DNA of 64,000 nt from Arthrobacter sp. StoSoilB22. GTDB lineage: Bacteria > Actinomycetota > Actinomycetes > Actinomycetales > Micrococcaceae. Of this stretch, positions 50,588 to 59,341 are shown piece after piece (position 1 is the stretch's first letter; every line of letters begins with the position of its first letter). A program made the position numbers and the translations under genes. The stretch is from NCBI RefSeq assembly GCF_019977315.1, contig NZ_AP024652.1, forward strand, positions 3,348,001 through 3,412,000. The letters run 5' to 3'. The notes below the pieces were generated by a model. It saw only the letters and a list, made by a program, of their open reading frames with translations, had not been told where the DNA came from and did not search any database.

Positions 50588-51430
50588 TCAGGTGGCGGGA
50601 TGTTTGACGAGCTCGGGCATCACGGCTCCACACTCATAGGCGGGTGAATCAGCGCCCACTATCGCACCCAGGAATCCATGCAAAGGGCAACCGAAACGGC
50701 GGAAGTCGCCTCCGTCGTAGGAGACGAGGAATGCGTCAGGCTTGGTCAGGGCTTCTTTGATTGCTGGCCACTCAGTTTCAGGAAATCCGGCCATCCCGGC
50801 GGTTTGGTGCCCGCCGGGCGATCCTTTGAAAACCTTCAGGGCAGTGGTACCACCAGCGGGAGTTGAAACGTCTGCATATCCAAAGCCAAGCAGGATCGAG
50901 CATGGTTTGGTGGCGCGTTTGGCGGACTCAGCGGCCGATAGACAAATGGGGCTGTCACTATTCCAGAGCGCGCTGACCAGGAACTTCGGATTACCGAAGG
51001 GCTTAGTCACGCCGTCCACCCCTTTGAAGGAAACGTTGCGTCCCGGAGTGGTGTTTATTATGTGGAGGTCCATATCAAGCAGGAACCTGGCACTCATAAA
51101 GCCCGGCTTGTCGTCGGCCACTGTCTCGCCCAAAGAGCTCGTTATGACATTCACATCGAGATCGAAAGTGTAGCCGTCCACATCTTTCATGTGGGCAACA
51201 AAAGTGCCGGACGGCCCTCTCGTACCGGCAGCTTCAGGACCAGTTAGCGGCGTTTGCGTTGGTGTGGGCGTTACAGATTCCACGGGCACAACGGCCTCTG
51301 AGGGGCTTGCAACGGGGCTATTCGCGGGTGGCGTTCCAGGGCTCGGCGCGCAGGACACGAGCGAGGCCACTGTCAAAGCCAGAATCCACACGTGGGCATT
51401 GTATTTCCTGTCTGCTCCGGAAATTCGCAT
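50588..51430 (-). CDS. Putative lipoprotein of unknown function
   Basis: 280 residues from ATG 51430. Signal peptide with lipobox LVSC (Cys27), then a Pro/Thr/Ser linker (TPTPTQTPLTGPEAAG) and a globular domain with YTFDLDVNVITSSLGETVADDKPGFMSARFLLDMDLHI and two further Cys-containing strands (SPICLSAAE, TKPCSILLGFGYADV). I do not recognise the domain. It precedes SLH-RCC1 protein A on the same strand by 110 bp, inside the segment bounded by the inverted repeat. Confidence 0.7.
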   Translation of the reverse strand: MRISGADRKYNAHVWILALTVASLVSCAPSPGTPPANSPVASPSEAVVPVESVTPTPTQTPLTGPEAAGTRGPSGTFVAHMKDVDGYTFDLDVNVITSSLGETVADDKPGFMSARFLLDMDLHIINTTPGRNVSFKGVDGVTKPFGNPKFLVSALWNSDSPICLSAAESAKRATKPCSILLGFGYADVSTPAGGTTALKVFKGSPGGHQTAGMAGFPETEWPAIKEALTKPDAFLVSYDGGDFRRFGCPLHGFLGAIVGADSPAYECGAVMPELVKHPAT

Positions 51431-51553
51431 TACCGTTCACCCCGAGATCTCCCACCCATAATGGGCTCGACACCGTGCCTGACCAAACCGTATTGCATGC
51501 CCTCCGGGAATGCGCCACATATGACAGATGAATTTTTGTCATGTCACAAGGAT

Positions 51554-53425
51554 TTATCGAGCCTGAGCCAACTGCTTCTCCACTTCGGCAGCTTTTTCGG
51601 GCTGGCCGGACACCACGTAAAGCTCCGACAGAATGGTCAGCGCCCGCTCCGGTTTAGGAGTTAGCGCAGCTGCGCGTTCAATATCGGCAATAGCGCCCGC
51701 CATATCCTGCCCGCTCGCTTTGGCAAGTCCCCGGAGGAGGTATGGCTCCGACGTCCACGGAGAGCGTTCAATCTGCCTGTCCAGAGTCTTCCATGCGGCC
51801 TCAACGTCGCCAGTCCCAAGTTGCCCAACGGCAAGCGCCGTCAGTGCCTCCATGGAGCCCGGGTTACGCTCGACGGCGGAACTCGCCCAGGTGACTGCGG
51901 CAGCTGCCGCTGTTGTATCGCCGGTGACGGCCCGAACAGCGAACGCCTGGGCGGCTAGGAGATCTAGGTCCTGGTCCCAGGGTCGCAAAGCCCTGGCCTG
52001 TTCGAATTCCTTGGAGGCCAGCGGGATGTCTCCCTTGGCAGCCAGCTCAGTTCCGGATTTCATTGGCAGCTCTGCGCTTGCCGCCACACCACTGAGGATG
52101 GCACCCATCAAGGCAAGCCCTGCCGCTGCCAGGCGCACTGAATTCAAAGCCTTGCCCGGCCGACGCCCGGCGTTTGCTTCCTGTGCTGGTGCATTTCCAA
52201 GGATGGCACCGGCCAGAACGCACACCAGGGCGGTAGTTCCCGGCGAGGTGAAGTGAGTCATGAGGGCGAATCCGTAGCCGCATACTGCCGCCAGCGCGCC
52301 TACCAGAAACAGTTTGTGTTCGTTCACCGGCAGGGCGCGGCTACGCCTGACGCCCGCCACGATGACCGTACACATAACTACCCCCGCGGACAGGAGGAAC
52401 AGCAGTCCTCCTGCGCTGACCAATTGGAGAGCCACCATGTGCGGGCTATCCGCCGGGAACTCAGTTCCCACGTTCCTGGCGAATGCGTCGGATAGGTGAG
52501 AAGGCAAAACGTCCACGAATTGCCCGGCCCCAAGCCCAACGAACGCGTTGCCTGACAATGCCCGGAGGGATGCCTCCCAGAGATACACGCGACCCGCGAC
52601 TGTTTCCGTACTGAACAAGCGCTCAGCGACGGATGGGATGGACCATGACAAGACGGCCGCAGCGCCCAAAAAGCCCGCAAGGGCAGTGAGCGCGAGGACT
52701 CGCTTTCCGGATCTCATGAGCTGGAAAGCCTTGAATCCGAAAAGCACAGTTCCGCAAACAACCACAACCAGAATGCAAGCCCGTGAACCGGAAGCGACCG
52801 TAACCACTCCTGCCGCAACAGCACCTATTTGTGCCAGCCAGTTCTTTGTCCACAACGCCGAGGGCACAAGCAGCAAGCATGCGACCAACCCCACCAGGCC
52901 TAAGTCCGTGGCATTCCCCAAGGTCGCTCCGGGACGGACATCGTCGGCGCCGCCAAAGGGCCTAAGACCAGCTGCCTCGACCACCGCGATAGGCATCAGA
53001 ATGAGCATGCTGAAGCACAGCCCTCGGACCAGATACCGCCTGCTTTTCGACGCTGTGGACCCCCCAAGTACTCTTGCGCCGACTACCAATAGACCCACAT
53101 ACAAAAGCAGGACAGGCAGGCCTTCGTAACGCGGCCATCGTCCAACGATGGCAGCACCGGGGTCTACGGAACTCAGTGCGGCAATGAGAAAAACCGCCGC
53201 TATCGCTGCCAGAATTAGCGCCACAGGACGCCCAAGTCTTGCGGTGGCGGGGACCAGAAGACCCACGCACAGGGCGATAAACAAAATAGTCAGTTTTGGC
53301 AACACAAACCTGTGCAGGCCGTCCGGAAGCAAAACCAGGGGTGCTGCGATAAATAACGTCACACTAATGAGTGCTAATCGGTCATTACCGAAAGTTGACT
53401 CCCAAATGCGACGTAATGATTGCAC
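51554..53425 (-). CDS. O-antigen-ligase-like membrane protein with C-terminal TPR region
   Basis: 623 residues from GTG 53425, chosen because GGGGGA lies six bases upstream and the longer frames run into the divergent gene. Ten to twelve membrane helices occupy residues about 15-480. The Wzy_C-type loop is ADSPHMVALQLVSAGGLLFLL. The last 150 residues are helical repeats (GDIPLASKEFEQARALRPWDQDL; GQDMAGAIADIERAAALTPKPERAL), TPR-like. The family polymerises or ligates surface glycans, so it may act on the polymer that SLH domains recognise or on SLH protein glycans. Divergent from the SLH gene at 53519. Confidence 0.8.
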   Translation of the reverse strand: MQSLRRIWESTFGNDRLALISVTLFIAAPLVLLPDGLHRFVLPKLTILFIALCVGLLVPATARLGRPVALILAAIAAVFLIAALSSVDPGAAIVGRWPRYEGLPVLLLYVGLLVVGARVLGGSTASKSRRYLVRGLCFSMLILMPIAVVEAAGLRPFGGADDVRPGATLGNATDLGLVGLVACLLLVPSALWTKNWLAQIGAVAAGVVTVASGSRACILVVVVCGTVLFGFKAFQLMRSGKRVLALTALAGFLGAAAVLSWSIPSVAERLFSTETVAGRVYLWEASLRALSGNAFVGLGAGQFVDVLPSHLSDAFARNVGTEFPADSPHMVALQLVSAGGLLFLLSAGVVMCTVIVAGVRRSRALPVNEHKLFLVGALAAVCGYGFALMTHFTSPGTTALVCVLAGAILGNAPAQEANAGRRPGKALNSVRLAAAGLALMGAILSGVAASAELPMKSGTELAAKGDIPLASKEFEQARALRPWDQDLDLLAAQAFAVRAVTGDTTAAAAAVTWASSAVERNPGSMEALTALAVGQLGTGDVEAAWKTLDRQIERSPWTSEPYLLRGLAKASGQDMAGAIADIERAAALTPKPERALTILSELYVVSGQPEKAAEVEKQLAQAR

Positions 53426-53518
53426 TATTTTCCCCCATGATCGACAGACCCGCCGTACAAGAAATAGCATGTGGCAGACGCAACAACTTGACTTGACTCG
53501 GCGTCGAAAAACAAATAT

Positions 53519-56062
53519 ATGGGGGCACCTTTGAAAAAACCGAAAATTTCCCGGCACTTACTTGTGCCCGTGGCCGGTCTGTCACTTCTCGCAGCATCCC
53601 TCTCCGGCGCACCGGCCGCCATGGCTGCGGGAACTGCGAGCATCAGCGGTAGCGTGCAGATGCAGGCTGGTCTCAGTGCCAACATGATTTACGTTGACGC
53701 TTACAAAGATGATCAATACGTTGATGGATCCTCGATTTGGAGTGACTCGGGAAACTACACAATCGATGGTCTGGAACCTGGATCGTACAAGTTGAAGTTT
53801 TACGCCTACGGCCCCAACGGGGGTGCACCTGTCAACGTTCCAGAGTGGTACGACGACAAGGAGCTGGCCTCTGCAGCCCAAGTAGTGACACTGGTCGCTG
53901 GGCAGTCACGCACCAACGTCTCAGCAGTACTGAACACCGGCGCAACGGTGAGCGGCAAAGTGACCGTCCCTGCCGGCGTCGATGCCACCAAAATTACTGT
54001 GGACGCTACACGCGATGGCGAGTACAGCTCTTACAGGGCTTCACTGAACGCAGACGGTACGTACTCACTTTCCAATATGGTTGCCGGGCAGTACAGGTTG
54101 AACTTCTTTTGGGGGGCAGGATTTGGAGAGGATTCGACTCCGAGCCCGATTATCTCCACCTACCTTGGCGGGATCACATGGCAAACAGCCACCCTGGTAA
54201 ATGTTCCTAAACAGGGCAACGTCACGGGCCAGAACATTACCTTGGCACCAGCCGGAATAGTGACCGGGAAAGTTACCGTGCCCGCAGGCGTGGACGTGAC
54301 TAAAGTGTCTGTCTCTCTCAGCAACGCCGCCAAGCCGTCCGATCCGGGTGGGTACACCAATCCGAAAGCAAACGGGGAGTTCAGCGTAGGAGGGCTGGTT
54401 CCGGCCTCCTACAAAGTGTCTTTCGGTTGGAGCGGCAACGAATCGCCGATCCTTTCTTCCTTCTACGGACCCGTTGGTGCTACCCAGGACACAACCACCT
54501 TGGTCAACGTTCCGGCCCTGCAGCCGGTCACGGGAATAAACCAGACGCTGATTGCCGCTGCAAAAATCAAAGGCAAGGTGACCGTCCCTGCCGGGTTCTC
54601 ACCGGCGAACATCTTGGTCATGGCGAAAGCCCCAAGTGACCTCACGTGGATGGGCAGCGCGCAAACCGACACGACAGGTGCGTTCACCATTGGCGGGCTC
54701 CCCGCTGGGTCCTACAAGCTGCAGTACTCAGCAAATAACCAGAACCTCGTTGAGCAGTGGCAGGGCCAGAAGCTGGATGCATCAGCGTCAACCGCGGTCA
54801 CCGTTACCACCGGCCAAACACAGACCGTGGCAAACGAGGCGCTGGTCCAGGGCGCCGCAGTGTCAGGCACCCTCAGTGTTCCGGCTGGCTCTTCCAGCCA
54901 AGCTACCCTCGCTACCCTCGTGGGGCCGGCCGGCATTGTCACTCAGTCACAGGTGGCGGGCAACGGCAGTTTCTCTTTCGATCGCCTTCCTGCGGGGTCT
55001 TACTCCATCGAATTCAACCGTTCGAGCGGCTTGACCACTACGGTGGAGGCTTCCTTCTTCAAGGACAAATCCGAATCCGCGGGAACATCCTCTGCCACGA
55101 AAGTCACCGTAGCCACCGGCGAAACCAAGTCGGGTCTGACAAGCACGTCCAAGACCGGCGGCACACTCACCGGCAAGGTTGTGGGCACCGATGGGCAGCC
55201 ATTGAACAACGTCCCCGTTCGCGTCTACACCAAGGACGGCTCTCTGGTAACCCGGGGAGCCAATACCATCGCGGATGGAACCTTCACGGTGACAGGGCTG
55301 ACCACCGGCAGCTACCTAGTCTCTGCCAACATGATCGCCACCCGGCCGAGCGGGTCCCTGGGACCCATATTTTCCGGGAACGTGACCACCGAAGGGGCAG
55401 CAGCAGCAGTGGCCACCACAGTGGGAACAAACACTGACATCGGCACTCTGAGCTTCGCTGCCGCTGGCAACCCAGGCACCGGCTTCGCCGACGTGCCAGC
55501 GGGCGGGCAGTTCAGCACAGAGATTACCTGGATGGCATCGGCCGGAATCAGCACCGGCTGGACCGAGGCGGATGGCTCCAAAACGTTCCGGCCGCTCTCC
55601 CCCGTCAATCGTGATGCGATGGCAGCCTTCATGTACCGGCTGGCAGGCAAACCAGCCTTCACTCCCCCGGCCACGTCACCGTTCACGGATGTGCCCACCA
55701 GCAGCCAGTTCTACAAGGAAATTACGTGGCTCGCTGACAAGGGTGTCTCCACCGGTTGGACAGAGTCGGACGGCAGCAAAACCTACCGTCCCCTTCAGGC
55801 GGTCAACCGGGATGCGATGGCAGCCTTCATGTACCGGCTGGCAGGGAAACCCGCCTTCGATCCCCCGAGTTCGTCACCGTTCACCGATGTGCCCACCAGC
55901 AGCCAGTTCTACAAGGAGATCACTTGGCTGGCAGCTCAAGGCATCAGCACTGGCTGGACAGAAGCGGATAACAGCAAGACGTTCCGCCCGCTGAATGCCG
56001 TCAACCGCGACGCGATGGCTGCCTTCATGTACCGCTATAACGGGAAGTTCAACCCGAGCTAG
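53519..56062 (+). CDS. Secreted prealbumin/SdrD-like repeat protein with three SLH domains
   Basis: 847 residues from ATG 53519; TTG 53531 (MKKPKISRHLLVPVAG) has a better ribosome binding site (GGGGG, six bases) and may be the true start. After the signal peptide (ending PAAMA) come about six beta-sandwich repeats of the carboxypeptidase-regulatory/MSCRAMM type, each with GKVTVPAGVDxTKI...GSYKLxF signatures, then three SLH domains ending NRDAMAAFMYRYNGKF. Such repeats form stiff stalks. It lies inside the segment bounded by the inverted repeat, is transcribed away from the O-antigen-ligase-like gene, and ends in a strong terminator. Confidence 0.87.
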   Translation: MGAPLKKPKISRHLLVPVAGLSLLAASLSGAPAAMAAGTASISGSVQMQAGLSANMIYVDAYKDDQYVDGSSIWSDSGNYTIDGLEPGSYKLKFYAYGPNGGAPVNVPEWYDDKELASAAQVVTLVAGQSRTNVSAVLNTGATVSGKVTVPAGVDATKITVDATRDGEYSSYRASLNADGTYSLSNMVAGQYRLNFFWGAGFGEDSTPSPIISTYLGGITWQTATLVNVPKQGNVTGQNITLAPAGIVTGKVTVPAGVDVTKVSVSLSNAAKPSDPGGYTNPKANGEFSVGGLVPASYKVSFGWSGNESPILSSFYGPVGATQDTTTLVNVPALQPVTGINQTLIAAAKIKGKVTVPAGFSPANILVMAKAPSDLTWMGSAQTDTTGAFTIGGLPAGSYKLQYSANNQNLVEQWQGQKLDASASTAVTVTTGQTQTVANEALVQGAAVSGTLSVPAGSSSQATLATLVGPAGIVTQSQVAGNGSFSFDRLPAGSYSIEFNRSSGLTTTVEASFFKDKSESAGTSSATKVTVATGETKSGLTSTSKTGGTLTGKVVGTDGQPLNNVPVRVYTKDGSLVTRGANTIADGTFTVTGLTTGSYLVSANMIATRPSGSLGPIFSGNVTTEGAAAAVATTVGTNTDIGTLSFAAAGNPGTGFADVPAGGQFSTEITWMASAGISTGWTEADGSKTFRPLSPVNRDAMAAFMYRLAGKPAFTPPATSPFTDVPTSSQFYKEITWLADKGVSTGWTESDGSKTYRPLQAVNRDAMAAFMYRLAGKPAFDPPSSSPFTDVPTSSQFYKEITWLAAQGISTGWTEADNSKTFRPLNAVNRDAMAAFMYRYNGKFNPS

Positions 56063-56079
56063 TCCTCAGCAAGCGAGCG

Positions 56080-56112
56080 GGCCGGCACCACAAGAGGTGG
56101 TGCCGGCCTTCT
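56080..56112 (+). terminator. Terminator after the SdrD-like SLH gene
   Basis: Perfect 12-bp stem GGCCGGCACCAC/GTGGTGCCGGCC, loop AAGAG, then TTCTC. It isolates SLH-RCC1 protein B from upstream read-through, so B must have its own promoter in the following 60 bp. Confidence 0.8.
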
Positions 56113-56173
56113 CGTACCTTCGGGTGCCGCCGTCAATGGCAGCCCCTTCTTTCGTCCTGATTATTTTCCCAAG

Positions 56174-58124
56174 GTGTGGGGGTTGCGGTGTTTCGTCGTG
56201 GTGTGGCGTGGTTGGTTGCTGTTGTTGTGGTGGTGGTGCCGGGGTTGTTGGTGGTGCCGTCGGCGGTGGCTGCGGATCCGGTGGTGGAGAACGTGGTGTC
56301 GTTCTCGGATGTGCCGGCGGAGTCGCAGTTCGCGACGGAGATTTCGTGGTTGGCCGCGTCGGGTATTTCCACGGGCTGGGATGTTGGTGGCGGGGTGCGG
56401 CAGTATCGGCCGTTGGAGTCCATTGCCCGGAACGCGATGGCCGCGTTCTTGTACCGTCATGCCGGGTCCCCGGCGTTCACACCGCCCACGGTGTCGCCGT
56501 TCACGGATGTCCCGGTAGAGGCAGCGTTTTATAAGGAAATCACCTGGCTTGCCTCCACGGGTATTTCCACCGGCTGGGCTCTCGATGGCGGGGTGCGTGA
56601 GTATCGTCCGTTGTCTCCGATCGCCCGTGATGCGATGGCCGCGTTCTTGTACCGGTACGCGGACAAGCCAGCGTTCACGGCCCCACCGGTGTCTCCTTTT
56701 ACGGATGTTCCCGCCGGTGGCGGGTTCTACACGGAGATCACCTGGTTGGCCGGGGCCGGGATTTCCACGGGCTGGGATGCTGGTAACGGTGCGCGTCAGT
56801 ACCGGCCCTTTGACGGGATCGCCCGTGATGCGATGGCCGCGTTCCTCTACCGGTACGCGGGCCAGAAAACCCCGGCCGACCCGGGAAACCCTGCCGCGGG
56901 GACGGTCACGGTGGCCCCGGATGTTGAAGTCCTGGAACCCGCCCAACTCCAAACCGCCCAGGTGACCACCAACACCATTGCGTTGCCTTCGGATCAGGCC
57001 ACGGACATCAAACCCAATGACGTACTGGTCTCCGGTGTTACTACCGGCACCCCGGACGGGCTCCTGGTCCGGGTAGTCCAAGTAGTCCGCGACCCGGGCG
57101 GAACCACCCTGGTGAAAACCAAACCCGCCACCGTGCCCGAGGCCGTGGTCTCCACGGGAGGTTTGCTCGAAGTGACCGGCACCCCGGTGAGTTCCGAGTT
57201 CATCCCCGCGCCCGACGTCGTGGTTGAACCTGACACGGCCCCCACATCAACCAGAACCGGCCCCGCAACCACACCGGACATGGCCCGGCCCTACGCGGCG
57301 ACCTCAGCGGAAGTGTTCAACAAATCCATGGTCCTGAGCAGGACCGTCAAGGGCGAGTTCGGCAAACCCGACGCGCCCTTGACCGGTGACGGGTCGGTGA
57401 CCCTGAAGTCCTCCGTCACGGCCAAAGCCACAGCGAAAATGACACTGGAGACCGCCTTCCTGAGCCTGAAGGAAGTCTCCGTGGTCATCACCCCCTCCAT
57501 CAAAGCCGAACACTCCCTCACGGCCCAGGGATCCTTGAAAGGCCAGGTCACCGCCAAACTGGGCGAACTGAACTCCGCGTTCACGTTCATGGCCGGCCCG
57601 GTCCCGGTAGTAGTGACCAGCAACGCGACCATGAACGCGAACTTCTCCCTGGACGGGAACGCCGAAGTGGTGTTCTCCTCATCCCAGACCGTCACCAGCA
57701 ACCACGGCTTCAAATACAACAACGGCGCGTTCAACCTGGTCAACGACAAACCCACTACCGCAGGAATCGAAAACGAGTACAAGGCCTCAGCATCCCTGAC
57801 CGCACGAGCATCCCTGGACTTCGATGCCACCATCAAGCTCTACGGCATCGCCGGGATCACCTTCGGCATCGGCCCCTACGCGACCACCACCATCACCGTC
57901 ACCACCGCCAGCGGACAAGACCTCACCTGGACCTGCCCCCTGGAACTCGGCGTCGAAGGCCGACTCGGCGTCCTGGCAGGCATCAAAATACTCGGCTTCG
58001 ACCTCGGCGAATGGAAAGCCACCGCAACCAACACCTGGCCCCTCTTCACCGCAAACCCCTGCCAAAACACCCCCGTCATCAAACCCCAACCAACAAACCC
58101 CACACCAACACCAACACCCACACC
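56174..58124 (+). repeat. 1,951-bp inverted repeat, right arm
   Basis: Counterpart of 48506-50456. Sequence outside the arm is unrelated on both sides: upstream lies a 60-bp stretch unlike the corresponding upstream of A, and downstream are the distinct RCC1 repeats. Confidence 0.88.
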
Positions 58125-59211
58125 CACACCCGAGCCGACTGAGGGGAACAGTCAGCGATACCTGACGGGAGGGTACATGGGAGTTGGTTATGAGGTTCAG
58201 GTCGATGGAACTGTGCGTTCGTGGGGCAGGAACGACTCCGGCCAGCTGGGGGCAGGCAGTATGCCCTGGCGGAATCTGCCGGGACCTGTACCTGGCCTCA
58301 GCGGGGTCAAATCTGTTGTGGGCGGTTATCAGACTGCCTACGCCATCAAGTCGGATGGCACTGTTTGGGCATGGGGTGACAATTCCACAAATCAGCTCGG
58401 TGACGGAACAACCAATTCCCGATCCACGCCTGCCCGAATCCAAGGACTCAGCGACGTGATCGATGTAGCGGCAACCTATTACGGAGCTATTGCGCTAAAG
58501 AAGGATGGATCGGTGTGGGCATGGGGCCTGTACACAATGGGTGCGGACGCCATGCATGCCGAGACTCGTCCCGTGCCGCAACAACTACCGGGGCTTTCAA
58601 GCATTACGGCCGTCGCTGCAGGATCAAGCTCAAACTACGCACTGAAGAGTGATGGAACGGTATGGGCATGGGGTGACAACGGCTCAGGACAGCTTGGCGA
58701 TGGCACGACGACTGAGCGACTGACCCCTGTGAAGGTCGGCAACCTCGCCGGTGTCAAAGCAATCTCGGCTGGAAACGGCACTGCTTACGCACTCCAAACG
58801 AATGGCACGGCGCGGGCTTGGGGCAGCAACAGTTGGGGGCAGCTTGGCGATGGAACCACAACCTGGCGTTCACTGCCCGTGGCAATCGCTGGGCTGTCCG
58901 GCGTAGCAGCTATCGAGGGCGGCGACGGAAACGGCTACGCGCTCATGAACGACGGAACGGTCCGCGGTTGGGGCTATAACACGCTGGGTGCCGTGGGAAG
59001 TGGGGGTACCGCCGAGCGGCACCTCCCCACTCCTGTTGTAGGAGTTACCGGAGCAGTTGCCATTTCCGCTGGAACCGCTTGTGCCTACGTCGTATTGGGA
59101 AACGGTGATGCCTTGGCGTGGGGCTGGAACGAATTTGGACAGCTAGGTGATGGGACATACGAAAACCGGGCGAGACCAGTTGCGTTCGGGGTGCAAGGCT
59201 CACCGCTGTAA
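56176..59211 (+). CDS. SLH-RCC1 surface protein B
   Basis: 1,011 residues from GTG 56176 (MGVAVFRRGVAWL). Signal peptide, three SLH domains, the same unrecognised 400-residue region and Pro/Thr hinge as protein A, then seven RCC1 repeats with little identity to those of A (TAYAIKSDGTVWAWGDN, SNYALKSDGTVWAWGDN, NGYALMNDGTVRGWGYN). The propeller is the part exposed at the tip and the only part that differs. A short AAGG lies next to the start; the ribosome binding site is poor. Confidence 0.88.
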   Translation: MGVAVFRRGVAWLVAVVVVVVPGLLVVPSAVAADPVVENVVSFSDVPAESQFATEISWLAASGISTGWDVGGGVRQYRPLESIARNAMAAFLYRHAGSPAFTPPTVSPFTDVPVEAAFYKEITWLASTGISTGWALDGGVREYRPLSPIARDAMAAFLYRYADKPAFTAPPVSPFTDVPAGGGFYTEITWLAGAGISTGWDAGNGARQYRPFDGIARDAMAAFLYRYAGQKTPADPGNPAAGTVTVAPDVEVLEPAQLQTAQVTTNTIALPSDQATDIKPNDVLVSGVTTGTPDGLLVRVVQVVRDPGGTTLVKTKPATVPEAVVSTGGLLEVTGTPVSSEFIPAPDVVVEPDTAPTSTRTGPATTPDMARPYAATSAEVFNKSMVLSRTVKGEFGKPDAPLTGDGSVTLKSSVTAKATAKMTLETAFLSLKEVSVVITPSIKAEHSLTAQGSLKGQVTAKLGELNSAFTFMAGPVPVVVTSNATMNANFSLDGNAEVVFSSSQTVTSNHGFKYNNGAFNLVNDKPTTAGIENEYKASASLTARASLDFDATIKLYGIAGITFGIGPYATTTITVTTASGQDLTWTCPLELGVEGRLGVLAGIKILGFDLGEWKATATNTWPLFTANPCQNTPVIKPQPTNPTPTPTPTPTPEPTEGNSQRYLTGGYMGVGYEVQVDGTVRSWGRNDSGQLGAGSMPWRNLPGPVPGLSGVKSVVGGYQTAYAIKSDGTVWAWGDNSTNQLGDGTTNSRSTPARIQGLSDVIDVAATYYGAIALKKDGSVWAWGLYTMGADAMHAETRPVPQQLPGLSSITAVAAGSSSNYALKSDGTVWAWGDNGSGQLGDGTTTERLTPVKVGNLAGVKAISAGNGTAYALQTNGTARAWGSNSWGQLGDGTTTWRSLPVAIAGLSGVAAIEGGDGNGYALMNDGTVRGWGYNTLGAVGSGGTAERHLPTPVVGVTGAVAISAGTACAYVVLGNGDALAWGWNEFGQLGDGTYENRARPVAFGVQGSPL

Positions 59212-59263
59212 ATCTTGCTTGATGGCTTAGAACTCTCTCGCACCGGTCCAGACGACTAGATGA

Positions 59264-59316
59264 CGACGCCGGAAGTCAGGTTGAAATCCAAACCTGACCT
59301 CCGGCGTCGCTCTTTT
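59264..59316. terminator. Bidirectional terminator between protein B and the giant SLH protein
   Basis: Arms CGACGCCGGAAGTCAGGTT (59264-59282) and AACCTGACCTCCGGCGTCG (59291-59309), one mismatch, then CTCTTTTC. It serves the two convergent genes. Confidence 0.82.
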
Positions 59317-59341
59317 CATGCGACGAGGCGGCTATCGCCGC

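Noticed and set aside
53426..53557. N-terminal extension of the O-antigen-ligase-like protein beyond GTG 53425
   Set aside because: It is Cys/Arg-rich, not membrane-like, and runs into the divergent SLH gene; GTG 53425 has a good ribosome binding site.
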